NCBI RefSeq assembly: GCF_036188265.1
Contig: NZ_CP108093.1
Span: 3,988,001 to 4,052,000 of the forward strand
DNA from: Streptomyces sp. NBC_00247
Lineage (GTDB): Bacteria > Actinomycetota > Actinomycetes > Streptomycetales > Streptomycetaceae
Direction of reading: 5' to 3'
DNA: 64,000 nucleotides
Positions 23,329 to 31,122 of this stretch are shown here, in pieces. The position numbers and the translations under genes were made by a program. The notes beneath the pieces are model-generated. The model searched no databases. It had not been told where the DNA came from and saw nothing but the letters and a program-made list of their open reading frames with translations. How positions within the stretch are numbered: position 1 is the first letter of the stretch; the number at the start of each line of letters is the position of its first letter.

Positions 23329-24501
23329 TCAGACGACCGTGCAGGCGCTGCCGCCGAGGGTGAAGGCGGAGGGTTCCGCGTAGGTCCCGGTCCAGGTGCC
23401 CTGGAAGCCGAAGTTCTGGGTGGCTCCGGGGCTGATGACGGCGTTGGACGTGGTGTTGTGTGCGGTCACCGCGCCGCTGGTGGGGCTGACCGTCGCGTTC
23501 CAGACCTGGGACACCTGTTGGCCGGAGGGGAGGGTGAAGGCCAGGTTCCAGCCGTTGACGGCCGCGGTGCCGGTGTTCTTGACCGTGACGTTGGTGGTGA
23601 ACCCGCCCGGCCACACGTTGGGCGTGTACTCGACCTGGCAGGCGGCCGTTCCGGCCGGCGGGTTCGTCGTGCCGCCGCCGGGCCCGGTCGTGCCGCCGGT
23701 GCCGTTGCCGTTGGTGTCCTGGCCGTCGGTCACGGAGGACGAGAAGGCGGAGAGCGAGAGGCCCGCCCCGCCCACCCACGGCTCGAATCCCGCCTGCACG
23801 CTGGTCAGGTACCAGTTGGAGGAGGCCATGCCCTGGCTGACCGTACGGTCGATGAAGTCCTTGACGTCGAACGACCAGCTGTTGATCGCGGACGGGGCGA
23901 CGAAGGAGATCACGTCGTTCCCGCCGTTGTTCCCGGTCCAGATCTCCCAGGTCTTGCCACCGATGGTGGCGCTGCTGGTGGGCGATCCGATGGGCTGGAT
24001 GGAGCCGACCCGGTTGAACCAGATCATGATCTCCGTCTTGTTGACGCCGTCGGTCTTCGGCTGGGGGTCCAGCCAGATGTCGAACGCCGCGTCGTAGGTG
24101 GCGTTGCTGACGTACCCGTACGTCAGCGACGTCGGCACGGCGGCGATGGTGTCGATCCGCTTCGGCAGGTTCGTCCCCGGCGAGCAGTTGGTGTAGTGAC
24201 AGCCGAGGAAGATCGACGGGTACGACTTCGGGGCGCCGTTGGTGGCGACCGACCCGTCCGCCTGGGTGACGGTGAACCCGCTGTCGGTGACGTTGACGCA
24301 CTGGGTGGCGCTGGTGCCCCAGCGGTTGTTCTGGACCGTGTAGCGGCCCTGGACGGTGGTGGAGCCGTACTGCTCGCAGATCTGGCCGGTCGCCTGCGCG
24401 GCTTGTGTCGCCGCCTGGGTGGGGGTCGCGGTGAGCAGCGCGGTGGTCGTACCCAGCATCAGCGTCAGAGCTGTCAGGAGGGTGCGTGCACGGTGTCGCA
24501 T
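23329..24501 (-). CDS. Secreted GH12 endo-beta-1,4-glucanase with CBM2 cellulose-binding module
   Basis: The 390-aa protein has a Sec signal (ARTLLTALTLMLGTTTALLT, cut near ATPTQAA), then a GH12 domain at about residues 40-260. The two catalytic glutamates are visible in NKTEIMIWFNRVG and SVQAGFEPWVGG. A Gly/Thr/Asn/Pro linker follows, then a CBM2 (CQVEYTPNVWPGGFTTNVTV, then NGWNLAFTLPSGQQ and TLGGSACTVV) with its terminal cysteine pair. It resembles Streptomyces CelB/CelS2-type cellulases and cuts internal bonds in cellulose outside the cell. ATG 24501 fits the AAGGG site better than ATG 24504. A CebR-type box lies upstream. Confidence 0.92.
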   Translation of the reverse strand: MRHRARTLLTALTLMLGTTTALLTATPTQAATQAAQATGQICEQYGSTTVQGRYTVQNNRWGTSATQCVNVTDSGFTVTQADGSVATNGAPKSYPSIFLGCHYTNCSPGTNLPKRIDTIAAVPTSLTYGYVSNATYDAAFDIWLDPQPKTDGVNKTEIMIWFNRVGSIQPIGSPTSSATIGGKTWEIWTGNNGGNDVISFVAPSAINSWSFDVKDFIDRTVSQGMASSNWYLTSVQAGFEPWVGGAGLSLSAFSSSVTDGQDTNGNGTGGTTGPGGGTTNPPAGTAACQVEYTPNVWPGGFTTNVTVKNTGTAAVNGWNLAFTLPSGQQVSQVWNATVSPTSGAVTAHNTTSNAVISPGATQNFGFQGTWTGTYAEPSAFTLGGSACTVV

Positions 24502-24542
24502 CATGTCCCTTCGGGCCGTGGGGGAAGGTGGTGGGGCAGCCG

Positions 24543-24556
24543 TGGGAGCGCTCCCA
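24543..24556. promoter_or_regulatory. CebR-type operator (TGGGAGCGCTCCCA)
   Basis: This perfect 14-bp palindrome lies 42 bp before the cellulase start. It is identical to the box known in front of Streptomyces cellulase and cellobiose-uptake genes and bound by the LacI-family repressor CebR, which releases on cellobiose or cellotriose. Confidence 0.88.
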
Positions 24557-24631
24557 TCAGTTGGGGACTGTAGGGGCGACCGGGAGAGGGTGACAAGACG
24601 GAGGACAGGGTTTGTTGTGCGGGTGGGAAGT

Positions 24632-24641
24632 GAAGCGCTTC
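24632..24641. promoter_or_regulatory. Second LacI-like palindrome gaagcgcttc
   Basis: A perfect 10-bp palindrome with the central CG of LacI-family operators lies about 130 bp before the cellulase gene. It may be an unrelated or auxiliary site. The remainder of 24557-24730 shows no gene. Confidence 0.35.
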
Positions 24642-24730
24642 GCCCGAACTCGAGCTTCGGACAAGAAGAGTTCGGGTTGCCGACGAGTGGCTTCGTCGGC
24701 CCGTCGGTCGTGGGCCGCCCGCGACGGACG

Positions 24731-24789
24731 ACGGGGCACGGTGACCGCGTCCCCGAGCGACGTGGTCACCGTGCCCCGTCAGAGGCTGT
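24731..24789 (-). terminator. 16-bp stem downstream of the YbjQ-like gene
   Basis: The arms 24731-24746 and 24774-24789 pair perfectly. The 27-nt loop can form a further short stem (cgtc with gacg). It ends 9 bp from the YbjQ stop at 24799. Confidence 0.6.
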
Positions 24790-24798
24790 CGGCAGTCG

Positions 24799-25167
24799 TC
24801 AGGCCTTCGGGGCTATGACCGCGGCCGTTCCGTAGGCGCAGACCTCGGTGCCGATGTCCGCGGCGGTCGTGACGTCGAAGCGCATCGCGAGCACGGCGTT
24901 CGCGCCGGCGGCGCGGGCCGCCTCGATGAGGCGCGCCATGGCCTCGTTCCGGGTCTGCACCAGGGTCTTGGTCAGGCCCTTCAGCTCGCCGCCGATCACG
25001 GACTTCAGGCCGGCACCCAGCTGGGAGCCGATGTTGCGGGAGCGCACGGTCAGCCCGAACACCTCGCCGATCACCTGCGTCACCTCGTGACCCGGTACAT
25101 CGTTGGTGGTCACGACCAGGACGTCCGAGCCCTTCGCGGGGCCGCCGGTGTAGTCATCGATGGGCAT
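24799..25167 (-). CDS. YbjQ family (UPF0145) protein
   Basis: This 122-aa protein matches the YbjQ/UPF0145 family: DVLVVTTNDVPGHEVTQVIG, then GLTVRSRNIGSQLGAGLKSV, and ARAAGANAVLAMRFDVTTAA. Members form a ring-like pentamer and are thought to bind metal or small molecules; their role is not settled. ATG 25167 starts MPIDDYTGGPAKGSD. The gene is a single unit ending in a hairpin. Confidence 0.92.
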   Translation of the reverse strand: MPIDDYTGGPAKGSDVLVVTTNDVPGHEVTQVIGEVFGLTVRSRNIGSQLGAGLKSVIGGELKGLTKTLVQTRNEAMARLIEAARAAGANAVLAMRFDVTTAADIGTEVCAYGTAAVIAPKA

Positions 25168-25237
25168 GTCATTCGCCTTACGTGAGGAGATGGAGCTGCG
25201 GGTGGGTCGTGCCGAGTGAAATCGGCGAAGCGACAGG

Positions 25238-25521
25238 CTAGTTGTTGATCCGGATGAGAGCTTCGCGGGCCATGACCAGCTGCCCGAAGGCGTTGGGACG
25301 GGCTGAGCCGGAGCTCACCGGCAGCAGCGGGTTGATCCACCGCTCGGCCGCCGGCTCGCACATGTCGTGCCGTCGGTGAGCATGCTGGTCAGCCGCGGGC
25401 CCAGGGTGGCGAAGGCCGCGTCCACGGCGGTGGCCTCCCTGTCGCGGCAGAAGAGCAGGCGTGTCCGTACCTGGTCCCGCGCCCGGTATTCGCACGCAGG
25501 CCCGTACACGGCTTTCACCAT
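25238..25521 (-). pseudogene. Frameshifted gene of unknown function
   Basis: From ATG 25521 the frame reads MVKAVYGPACEYRARDQVRT and DREATAVDAAFATLGPRL to LTDGT near 25368. The protein-like sequence then continues in the next frame as MCEPAAERWINPLLPVSS, then ARPNAFGQLVMAREALIRIN, to the TAG at 25238. Both halves have strong third-position GC, so loss of one base near 25365-25370 is the simplest explanation. I do not recognise the family. A sequencing error remains possible. Confidence 0.5.
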
Positions 25522-25555
25522 CGGGTACGGGAGCCCGTGCGGGAATCCGCCGCGC

Positions 25556-25915
25556 TCAGGCGGGAATCCACTCCGGCCACCACCCCGGCACGTTGTCCAC
25601 GCAGGACGGCGCCGGGTAGTCGTCCGGCATCCCCAGCCAGGTGGCCGCGAACCAGACGAAGACGAGGGTGGCGGCCACGCCCACCGCGATCGGCCACGCC
25701 CCGTGGAACCGCCGCCCCAGCAGCCCGTACGGCAGTACCCAGCACAGGGCGCCGACGATCCAGAGCGGGACGAAGAGAAGGACCAGCGTGCCCGAGTCGG
25801 CGACCGCGTTCACGCCGACGTCGCAGGTGGCCCAGGCCCTGCCGATGAGGACCTCGGCGACCGCCGCGGCGAGCAGGCCGGACACCGCGCCGATGCCACA
25901 CCCTCTGCCCCACAT
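25556..25915 (-). CDS. Small integral membrane protein of unknown function
   Basis: From ATG 25915 the 119-aa protein begins MWGRGCGIGAVSGLLAAAVA and has three hydrophobic stretches (the first near residues 7-24, then LVLLFVPLWIVGALCWVLPY and PIAVGVAATLVFVWFAATWL). It ends in a Cys/Trp-containing outer segment. No motif of known function is seen. A GGGGGCGG stretch lies before the start at ribosome-binding distance. Confidence 0.65.
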   Translation of the reverse strand: MWGRGCGIGAVSGLLAAAVAEVLIGRAWATCDVGVNAVADSGTLVLLFVPLWIVGALCWVLPYGLLGRRFHGAWPIAVGVAATLVFVWFAATWLGMPDDYPAPSCVDNVPGWWPEWIPA

Positions 25916-26003
25916 GATCCGCCCCCGCGGGTATCCGATAGCTGTCGAGCGAGTACGAGAGCTCCGCAAAGAGCGCCGGGCCGTGGGGCGGACGGTCCTA
26001 CGG

Positions 26004-26063
26004 CGTGATCGGACGCGCCGTGATCGGACGCGCCGTGATCGGACGCGCCGTGATCAGATGCGC
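26004..26063. repeat. Four tandem 15-bp repeats over the NlpC/P60 stop codon
   Basis: cgtgatcggacgcgc is repeated exactly at 26004-26018, 26019-26033 and 26034-26048. A fourth copy with two changes at 26049-26063 contains the stop codon of the gene at 26054-27082. The repeats probably grew by slippage from the end of the gene into the flank. Confidence 0.8.
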
Positions 26064-27082
26064 ACCGCGCCGTAGAAGCTGCCGATGGTGCTCATCGACT
26101 CGACCCGGACGTAGGCGCCCGGGTAGGGGGCGTGCAGCACGTTGCCGCCGCCGGCGTACAGGCCGACGTGCGAGTTGCCGTTGAAGAAGACCAGGTCGCC
26201 GGGCTTCAGCGCGCTCTGCGATATGCGGGTGCCCTGGTTGATCTGGGTGTACGTGGTGCGGGTGATCTCGGCACCGGCCTGGTGGTACGCCCACTGGGTC
26301 AGGCCCGAGCAGTCGAACGAGTTGGGGCCCGTGGTCACCGAGTGCGAGTAGGGCATCCCGATCCGCGTGCTGGCGGCCTGGAGCGCGGCGCCTCCGAGAG
26401 CGGACGCGGGGAGCTCGTTACCGAGCTCGACCCGCGCACCGGAGCCGCGGCTGGCGCGCAGGTCCGCCGCGGCGAGTGAGGCGCGTTCGGCCGCGGTCAG
26501 GGTGTTCAGCAGATGCTGGGCGGCGGCGAGCTTGGTCTGCGACGCCTTCTTGCTCTTCCCCAGTGCCTCGCGGACCTCGGAGAGTTCGCTGAGCTTGTCC
26601 TGGGCTTCCTTGCGCTCCTGGGCGAGCGTGCGCTGCTTGGACTGGATCTTGTCCAGCGACTCGGCCTGCTTGGCCGTGAGGCTGTCCAGTGCGGAAGCCT
26701 GGTCGAGGAAGTCGTCCGGGTCCGAGGAGAAGAAGAGCTGCACGGAGGGGTCGATGCCGCCACTGCGGTACTGCGCGGTGGCGATGGAACCGAGTTCGTT
26801 CCGCAGGGAGTTCAGTTCGGCCTGTTCGCGCGCGACCTTGTCCTGGATCGCGTCGACTTCCTTCTTGAGCTTGTCCTGCTGCTCCTTGGCCCCGTTGTAC
26901 TTCTCGCTGGCCTTCTCGGCCTCGTCGTAGAGCTTGTCGACCTTCGCCTTGACCTCGCTCTTGGTCGGCTTGGGGTCGGCGTGGGCCGCCTGGGAGGTCA
27001 GGGCGACGGCGGCGGCGGCGGTGGCGGTGAGCACGGTCACGCGGGCGCGGCTCGGAGATTTGGGACGACGGTGGGACGCCAC
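26054..27082 (-). CDS. Secreted NlpC/P60 peptidoglycan endopeptidase with coiled-coil domain
   Basis: The 342-aa protein starts at GTG 27082 with AAGGAG 9 nt upstream. It has a signal peptide ending near AVALTSQAAHA and a long coiled coil at about residues 40-215 (Lys/Glu/Gln-rich, for example EQQDKLKKEVDAIQDKVARE). The C-terminal NlpC/P60 domain has its catalytic cysteine in SFDCSGLTQWAYHQAG near residue 258, and histidines in NSHVGLYAG and NVLHAPYPG. This RipA-like layout fits enzymes that cut the D-iGlu/meso- or LL-A2pm bond in wall peptides during growth or spore germination. The coiled coil probably gates activity. Confidence 0.92.
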   Translation of the reverse strand: MASHRRPKSPSRARVTVLTATAAAAVALTSQAAHADPKPTKSEVKAKVDKLYDEAEKASEKYNGAKEQQDKLKKEVDAIQDKVAREQAELNSLRNELGSIATAQYRSGGIDPSVQLFFSSDPDDFLDQASALDSLTAKQAESLDKIQSKQRTLAQERKEAQDKLSELSEVREALGKSKKASQTKLAAAQHLLNTLTAAERASLAAADLRASRGSGARVELGNELPASALGGAALQAASTRIGMPYSHSVTTGPNSFDCSGLTQWAYHQAGAEITRTTYTQINQGTRISQSALKPGDLVFFNGNSHVGLYAGGGNVLHAPYPGAYVRVESMSTIGSFYGAVRI

Positions 27083-27219
27083 GGAGGCGAGCTCCTTCTC
27101 TTCGAGCCGCCCACCGGGCCGCTGGGGAGCTGAATCCCTGGCTCCCGGCACGTCACGGTCACGACGGCGCTTCGCTTTCACCCGGATGGGTGGTCGGTCG
27201 TGCGAAGGTTCGAGCCCTG

Positions 27220-27249
27220 ACTTTAGTGACCACCCTGTGATCAGAGCAA
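27220..27249 (-). promoter_or_regulatory. Possible promoter of the NlpC/P60 gene
   Basis: On the minus strand ttgctc (27244-27249) and taaagt (27220-27225) are 18 bp apart. Transcription would leave a 5-prime leader of roughly 130 nt. The leader has no motif that I can match to the c-di-AMP riboswitch that often precedes wall-hydrolase genes in Streptomyces. Confidence 0.4.
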
Positions 27250-27256
27250 TCTCCAC

Positions 27257-27681
27257 CGGGGGAATCGTGATGCGCGCGAGGTTTCTTTACTCACAACACA
27301 CGGCGTGTAACGGCCACTTGACGTTTCGCTTCCGGCGGACCGGATGAGAAGCCCGCACAGTTCCCGGATCGGTCATTCGGTGCATGGGCGGTCTTATGTC
27401 CATTTCACGCCATCCGGTGGCACCCGGCTCCTCTTCACGTGAGCACGCCGGAGGAGAGGGCCGTCCGCCGGGGGCGCGGGCGGGGGGCGCGGTCGGGCCG
27501 CAGGAGAAGGCGACGTGGTGGCGTCCGCGGATGCGCGAATCTTCTGGCCCGTGCGACGGGATGGATCGCATCGCAGGTCGGATCCTGGACGGAACCCTGG
27601 ACCCCGCCGCCGGCGCCTACCTCGTCCGGGGCCCCCTGGGCGATGCGGGCCTTTGTCTCTCCTGGTGTGCGGCGGGCTTGC
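27257..27681. other. 425-bp gap, no confident gene
   Basis: The gap between the NlpC promoter and the MerR stop has a possible 43-codon frame at 27561-27692 (MDRIAGRILDGTLDPAAGAY) with good codon bias. It overlaps the MerR 3-prime end and may be the remnant of a larger gene. Nothing else is evident. Confidence 0.4.
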
Positions 27682-28149
27682 CTACTGCGTGACTCGTCGG
27701 CCCCGATTCTGCGTGGCGGGGCCGTCCGTGCCGTCCGTGCCGGCCGAACCGTCCCCGTCGACCACCGACCGGTAGTACGCGATCTTCTCCCTCAGGTGCG
27801 CACGTTGGCGGAGAAGGTCGGCCAGTCGCTTCTCGACCTGCGTGTCGTGCGCCTCCAGGGCGGCCAGCCGCTGTGGCACGGTTCCGTCCCCCGCCTTGGC
27901 CAGCTCGGTGTAGCTCCGCATGTCCGCGATGGGCATTCCCGTCTCCCGCAGACATCGCAGCACCGAGAGCCACTCCAGATCGCCGGGCGAGTAACGCCGG
28001 TGACCGCTCGCCGAGCGGGCCACCGGGCCCAGCAGGCCGATGCGGTCGTAATAGCGCAGGGTGTCCAGGCTGAACCCCGACTCCGTGGCGGTCTCGGCGG
28101 GCGTGAGCAACGCGGCTGCGGTCACCTGTTCTGCGTCCATGCGGGCCAT
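27682..28149 (-). CDS. MerR-family transcriptional regulator
   Basis: The 155-aa protein has the MerR winged helix (ETATESGFSLDTLRYYDRIG, then LLGPVARSASGHRRYSPGDL) and the coiled dimer helix (LAALEAHDTQVEKRLADLLR). It lacks conserved metal-binding cysteines, so it belongs to the general small-molecule or redox-independent group. It is divergent from the aldo-keto reductase at 28299 with a perfect 20-bp palindrome between them. MerR/aldo-keto pairs of this kind are common in Streptomyces. An ATG at 28140 is an alternative start. Confidence 0.9.
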   Translation of the reverse strand: MARMDAEQVTAAALLTPAETATESGFSLDTLRYYDRIGLLGPVARSASGHRRYSPGDLEWLSVLRCLRETGMPIADMRSYTELAKAGDGTVPQRLAALEAHDTQVEKRLADLLRQRAHLREKIAYYRSVVDGDGSAGTDGTDGPATQNRGRRVTQ

Positions 28150-28188
28150 TCTGCCGCCGGAGCGGACGGATGCGGCCGTCACGGCTTG

Positions 28189-28208
28189 ATCCGGAGCGCG
28201 CTCCGGAT
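28189..28208. promoter_or_regulatory. Perfect 20-bp MerR-type operator
   Basis: atccggagcgcgctccggat is a perfect palindrome between the divergent MerR and aldo-keto reductase genes. A ttgat -35-like sequence overlaps its left edge, as expected for MerR promoters where the operator fills the long spacer. Confidence 0.75.
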
Positions 28209-28298
28209 GTGAGCCTTCGTGGACCGGGGCGCCGACAGTCGCTCACGCGCTTTCGGGGCTCCCCGCAACGCATCCGACGCATTCGACCGAGGAGACAC

Positions 28299-29282
28299 AT
28301 GCGCCATCACCGCATCGGCGACCGGAACGTCAGCGTGCTCTGCCTGGGGGCGATGCCCTTCGGCGCACGGATCGACGAAAGGACGTCCTTCGCGCTGCTC
28401 GACCGGTTCGTCGAGCGCGGCGGCAACTTCATCGACACGGCGGACAACTACTGCTTCTGGATCGACGACTGCACGGGCGACGAGAGCGAAACCCTGCTCG
28501 GCCGCTGGTTCGCCCAGCGCGGCAACCGGGACGAGGTGGTCCTCGCGACCAAGCTCGGCGGCCGGCCGGTGGGTCCGGTCGGCGCGGACCGTGCGGACGA
28601 CATCCTGGAGGGACTCTCCGCCCCCGCCGTCCAGGCCGCCCTCAAGGGCAGCCTCGAACGCCTCGGCACCGACCGCGTGGACCTGCTCTACCGGCACGTG
28701 GACGATCCGGACACCCCGCTGGAGGAGACCGTGCGCGCCTTCGGCGAGCTGATCGTCGGTGGGACGGTCGGCATGGCGGGCGTGAGCAACCTGACCGCCG
28801 AACGGCTGCGCGCCACCGAGGACACCGCTGCCGCACTCGGCCTGACCGACGCCGTCGCGCTCCAGCAGCGCCACACCTACCTGCGCCCGCTGCCCGGTAC
28901 GGACTTCGGGGTCCAGCGGTACGCAGACGACGCGGTCCTCGCCGAGGTGCGCCGCAGGCCCGAGCTGACCCTGCTCGCCTACACGGCTTTGCTCGACGGG
29001 GCCTACTCCAACCCGGCCAAGCCGCTGCCCGCCCCGTACGACCACCCCGTCTCGCACCGGCAGTTGGCGGCGCTGCGCGAGGTGGCGGCGGAGACCGGAG
29101 CCACCCCCAACCAGGTGGTGTACGCCTGGCTGTTGGGCGGGGACCCGGCCGTGCTGCCGGTGATCGGCGTCTCCACCCTCGCCCAGCTGGACGAGGCCCT
29201 GGACGCGGTGGACATCGAACTCACCGCTGATCAGCGGGCGGTGATGGACGCGGCGCGCGCGGAGCCACTGCCGGGGGAGTGA
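28299..29282 (+). CDS. Aldo-keto reductase
   Basis: The 327-aa protein starts at ATG 28299 after GAGGAG. It shows the aldo-keto reductase barrel: VSVLCLGAMPFGARIDERTS, GGNFIDTADNYCFW with the catalytic Asp and Tyr, VVLATKLGG with the Lys, and the GVSNLTAERLRA and ATPNQVVYAWLLGGDPAVLP cofactor-side segments. It reduces carbonyls with NADPH; the substrate is unknown. The divergent MerR gene probably controls it through the 20-bp palindrome, likely in response to an aldehyde or electrophile. Confidence 0.9.
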   Translation: MRHHRIGDRNVSVLCLGAMPFGARIDERTSFALLDRFVERGGNFIDTADNYCFWIDDCTGDESETLLGRWFAQRGNRDEVVLATKLGGRPVGPVGADRADDILEGLSAPAVQAALKGSLERLGTDRVDLLYRHVDDPDTPLEETVRAFGELIVGGTVGMAGVSNLTAERLRATEDTAAALGLTDAVALQQRHTYLRPLPGTDFGVQRYADDAVLAEVRRRPELTLLAYTALLDGAYSNPAKPLPAPYDHPVSHRQLAALREVAAETGATPNQVVYAWLLGGDPAVLPVIGVSTLAQLDEALDAVDIELTADQRAVMDAARAEPLPGE

Positions 29283-29409
29283 GGCGTACGCGCTGCTCGT
29301 CGGGTCGTCCGGGTGGGCCCGCGGCGGGGGAGGCGCCACCGCCGCCCTCGCGCCCGGCGTGCCCACGGGGGGCGGCCCGGCGCACGGCCGCCGGGGTTAC
29401 CCTCGTGCG

Positions 29410-30399
29410 ATGTCGAATCGATCGGTGACAGCCGGAGTCGGTCTCGCGCAGGTGCTGGCCCACTGCGGGGGCAGCACGGACGCAGCCGTGCACTACCTGG
29501 CGGGCGCTATCGCCTCCGCTCCCGGAGCCCCCGAACCCTACGCGGCTCTTGAGGAGTTGTGGAGGGAAAAGCCCTCGGAGCTGGCCGAGGTCGTCCAGGA
29601 CGCCGACACCGTGCGGCGGGTGCTGGCACAGTCGTACATCCGCTTCCTCGAAGGCGACGCGGACGGCGCGGCGCAGGCGCTCGGTTCGGTCACGGGCGTG
29701 CAGCCCGACATCGCATGGGGCGAGGCCCCCTGGTTCGGCGACGCGAGGTTCCTCGACGCGGTGAGTCCCGACGCGCTGGCCGAGGCCGCGATGCGGACGA
29801 TGGACTACGACCGTGTCCGGGACACCGAGAACACGCGGGAACGCTTCCGGCCCTGGTTCCGGGCCTTCGACGTGGTCACGGCCGCTGCCCGGCGTCCGTC
29901 GCCGGACGCGTTGGCCAAGATGGCGATCCTGCTGCGGACCTGCGGTCTGACCGATGCGTCCTTCGCCCTCTGCGACCGGGCGGACTCCGTGGAACGGGTC
30001 ATGTTGACGGAGGTCGTACGGGCGGGCACCTGGCGCAAGCTCGGAAATCCGGAACAGAACGAGGCGGCCCTGGAGCGCGCACTGGCCCTGGACCCGGCCA
30101 ACTGGTCGCTCCATCTCGACCTGGCCGACCTGCGCGTCGAGCAGGGCGACTTCGAAACCGCCGTCCGGCTGATCGATCAGGGCCTGGAGCACGAGCCGTC
30201 CGAACCGACGCTCCGTACCGCCGGGGCCGCCTACCGGGCACGCCTGACCGGGTCGCCCGCCGAGCTGACCAGGCTCATCGAGCTGGCGCCGGACCTGGCG
30301 AACAGGTCGTACCGGGACCTGCTGATCGATCACGCCTGCGCCGGTCCCGGGCTGCCGGCCGAGCTCGTGGCGGCGGCCCGTCGCATCCGGAACGACTGA
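29410..30399 (+). CDS. Tetratricopeptide-repeat-like protein
   Basis: The 329-aa protein begins MSNRSVTAGVGLAQVLAHCG. It consists of helical pairs, with clear TPR-like units near residues 215-280 (NPEQNEAALERALALDPANW, then LHLDLADLRVEQGDFETAVR and LIDQGLEHEPSEPTLRTAGA). There is no signal peptide or catalytic motif. TPR proteins act as scaffolds. The gene is alone, between the reductase and a convergent TetR. Confidence 0.75.
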   Translation: MSNRSVTAGVGLAQVLAHCGGSTDAAVHYLAGAIASAPGAPEPYAALEELWREKPSELAEVVQDADTVRRVLAQSYIRFLEGDADGAAQALGSVTGVQPDIAWGEAPWFGDARFLDAVSPDALAEAAMRTMDYDRVRDTENTRERFRPWFRAFDVVTAAARRPSPDALAKMAILLRTCGLTDASFALCDRADSVERVMLTEVVRAGTWRKLGNPEQNEAALERALALDPANWSLHLDLADLRVEQGDFETAVRLIDQGLEHEPSEPTLRTAGAAYRARLTGSPAELTRLIELAPDLANRSYRDLLIDHACAGPGLPAELVAAARRIRND

Positions 30400-30420
30400 G
30401 GGCTGTGCCGCTCCGGGACT

Positions 30421-31047
30421 TCACGGCCGTGACCGGGGCGTCGGTCCCCGTCTCCCGGGTGCCAGCGCCGCCCGCAGCGCGGGGACGAGGACCGTGCGGG
30501 CCTCGGCCGGGGTGAGGGCGGCCGGGGTGGGGAGGGGGTTGAGGTAACGGGTGTAGATGAGGCCGCCGAGGACCGTCACCGCGGCCGTGGCACGGGCGGT
30601 GGCGTCACGGCCGCCGAGAAATTCAGCGAGCCGGGCCAGCAGCTCGATCTCCAGGTACTCGCCGATCGCGGCGGCGGCCAGGCCGCCCTGGGCGGAGAGC
30701 GTACGGAAGTCGGCGTCCTCCCACAGGCCCGTCACCGCGTCGATCAGCCGGTCGGGGAGGGCGGCCGGGTCGCCGCCGAGGACCTCGCCCACGGTGAGCC
30801 CGGTCACGCACTGGCACCGCATCACCTCGGCGAACAGGCCGCGTTTCGAGCCGAAGTGGTACGCGATGAGGGCCATGTCCACATGTGCGGAGGCGGCCAC
30901 CGCGCGCAGGGTGGTGCGGCGGTAGCCGAGTTCGAGGAAGAGGGCGCGGGCCGCCGTCACGATCGTCTCGCGAGTGGGCGGATTGCCGCGCGGACGGCCC
31001 CGGGGCCGAGCCGGTGGGCGGGCGATGACGAGGGAGGCGTTATTCAT
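30421..31047 (-). CDS. TetR-family transcriptional regulator
   Basis: The 208-aa repressor has an Arg/Pro-rich start (ARPPARPRGRPRGNPPTRET) and a TetR helix-turn-helix (RRTTLRAVAASAHVDMALIA, then YHFGSKRGLFAEVM). The C-terminal domain resembles the group whose ligand pocket contains QGGLAAAAIGEYLEIELLAR. It starts at ATG 31047, inside a small palindrome (31047-31056), and is divergent from the NAD(P)-binding protein gene at 31123. Autorepression and control of that gene are likely. Confidence 0.88.
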   Translation of the reverse strand: MNNASLVIARPPARPRGRPRGNPPTRETIVTAARALFLELGYRRTTLRAVAASAHVDMALIAYHFGSKRGLFAEVMRCQCVTGLTVGEVLGGDPAALPDRLIDAVTGLWEDADFRTLSAQGGLAAAAIGEYLEIELLARLAEFLGGRDATARATAAVTVLGGLIYTRYLNPLPTPAALTPAEARTVLVPALRAALAPGRRGPTPRSRP

Positions 31048-31056
31048 CAACGTTGA
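31047..31056. promoter_or_regulatory. Palindrome tcaacgttga at the TetR start codon
   Basis: A perfect 10-bp inverted repeat overlaps the ATG of the TetR gene and lies 67 bp before the divergent target gene. It is the only clear operator candidate in the 75-bp gap. Confidence 0.5.
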
Positions 31057-31122
31057 GCCTGTGGTGGGCAGTCGGCAGAGTCAAGGGTGTTCCGGCAGCC
31101 ACACGAAAGGACCACCGACACC

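Noticed and set aside
27083..27249. A c-di-AMP (ydaO-type) riboswitch before the NlpC/P60 gene.
   Set aside because: Streptomyces wall-hydrolase genes often have one, but I could not find its conserved motifs in this leader.
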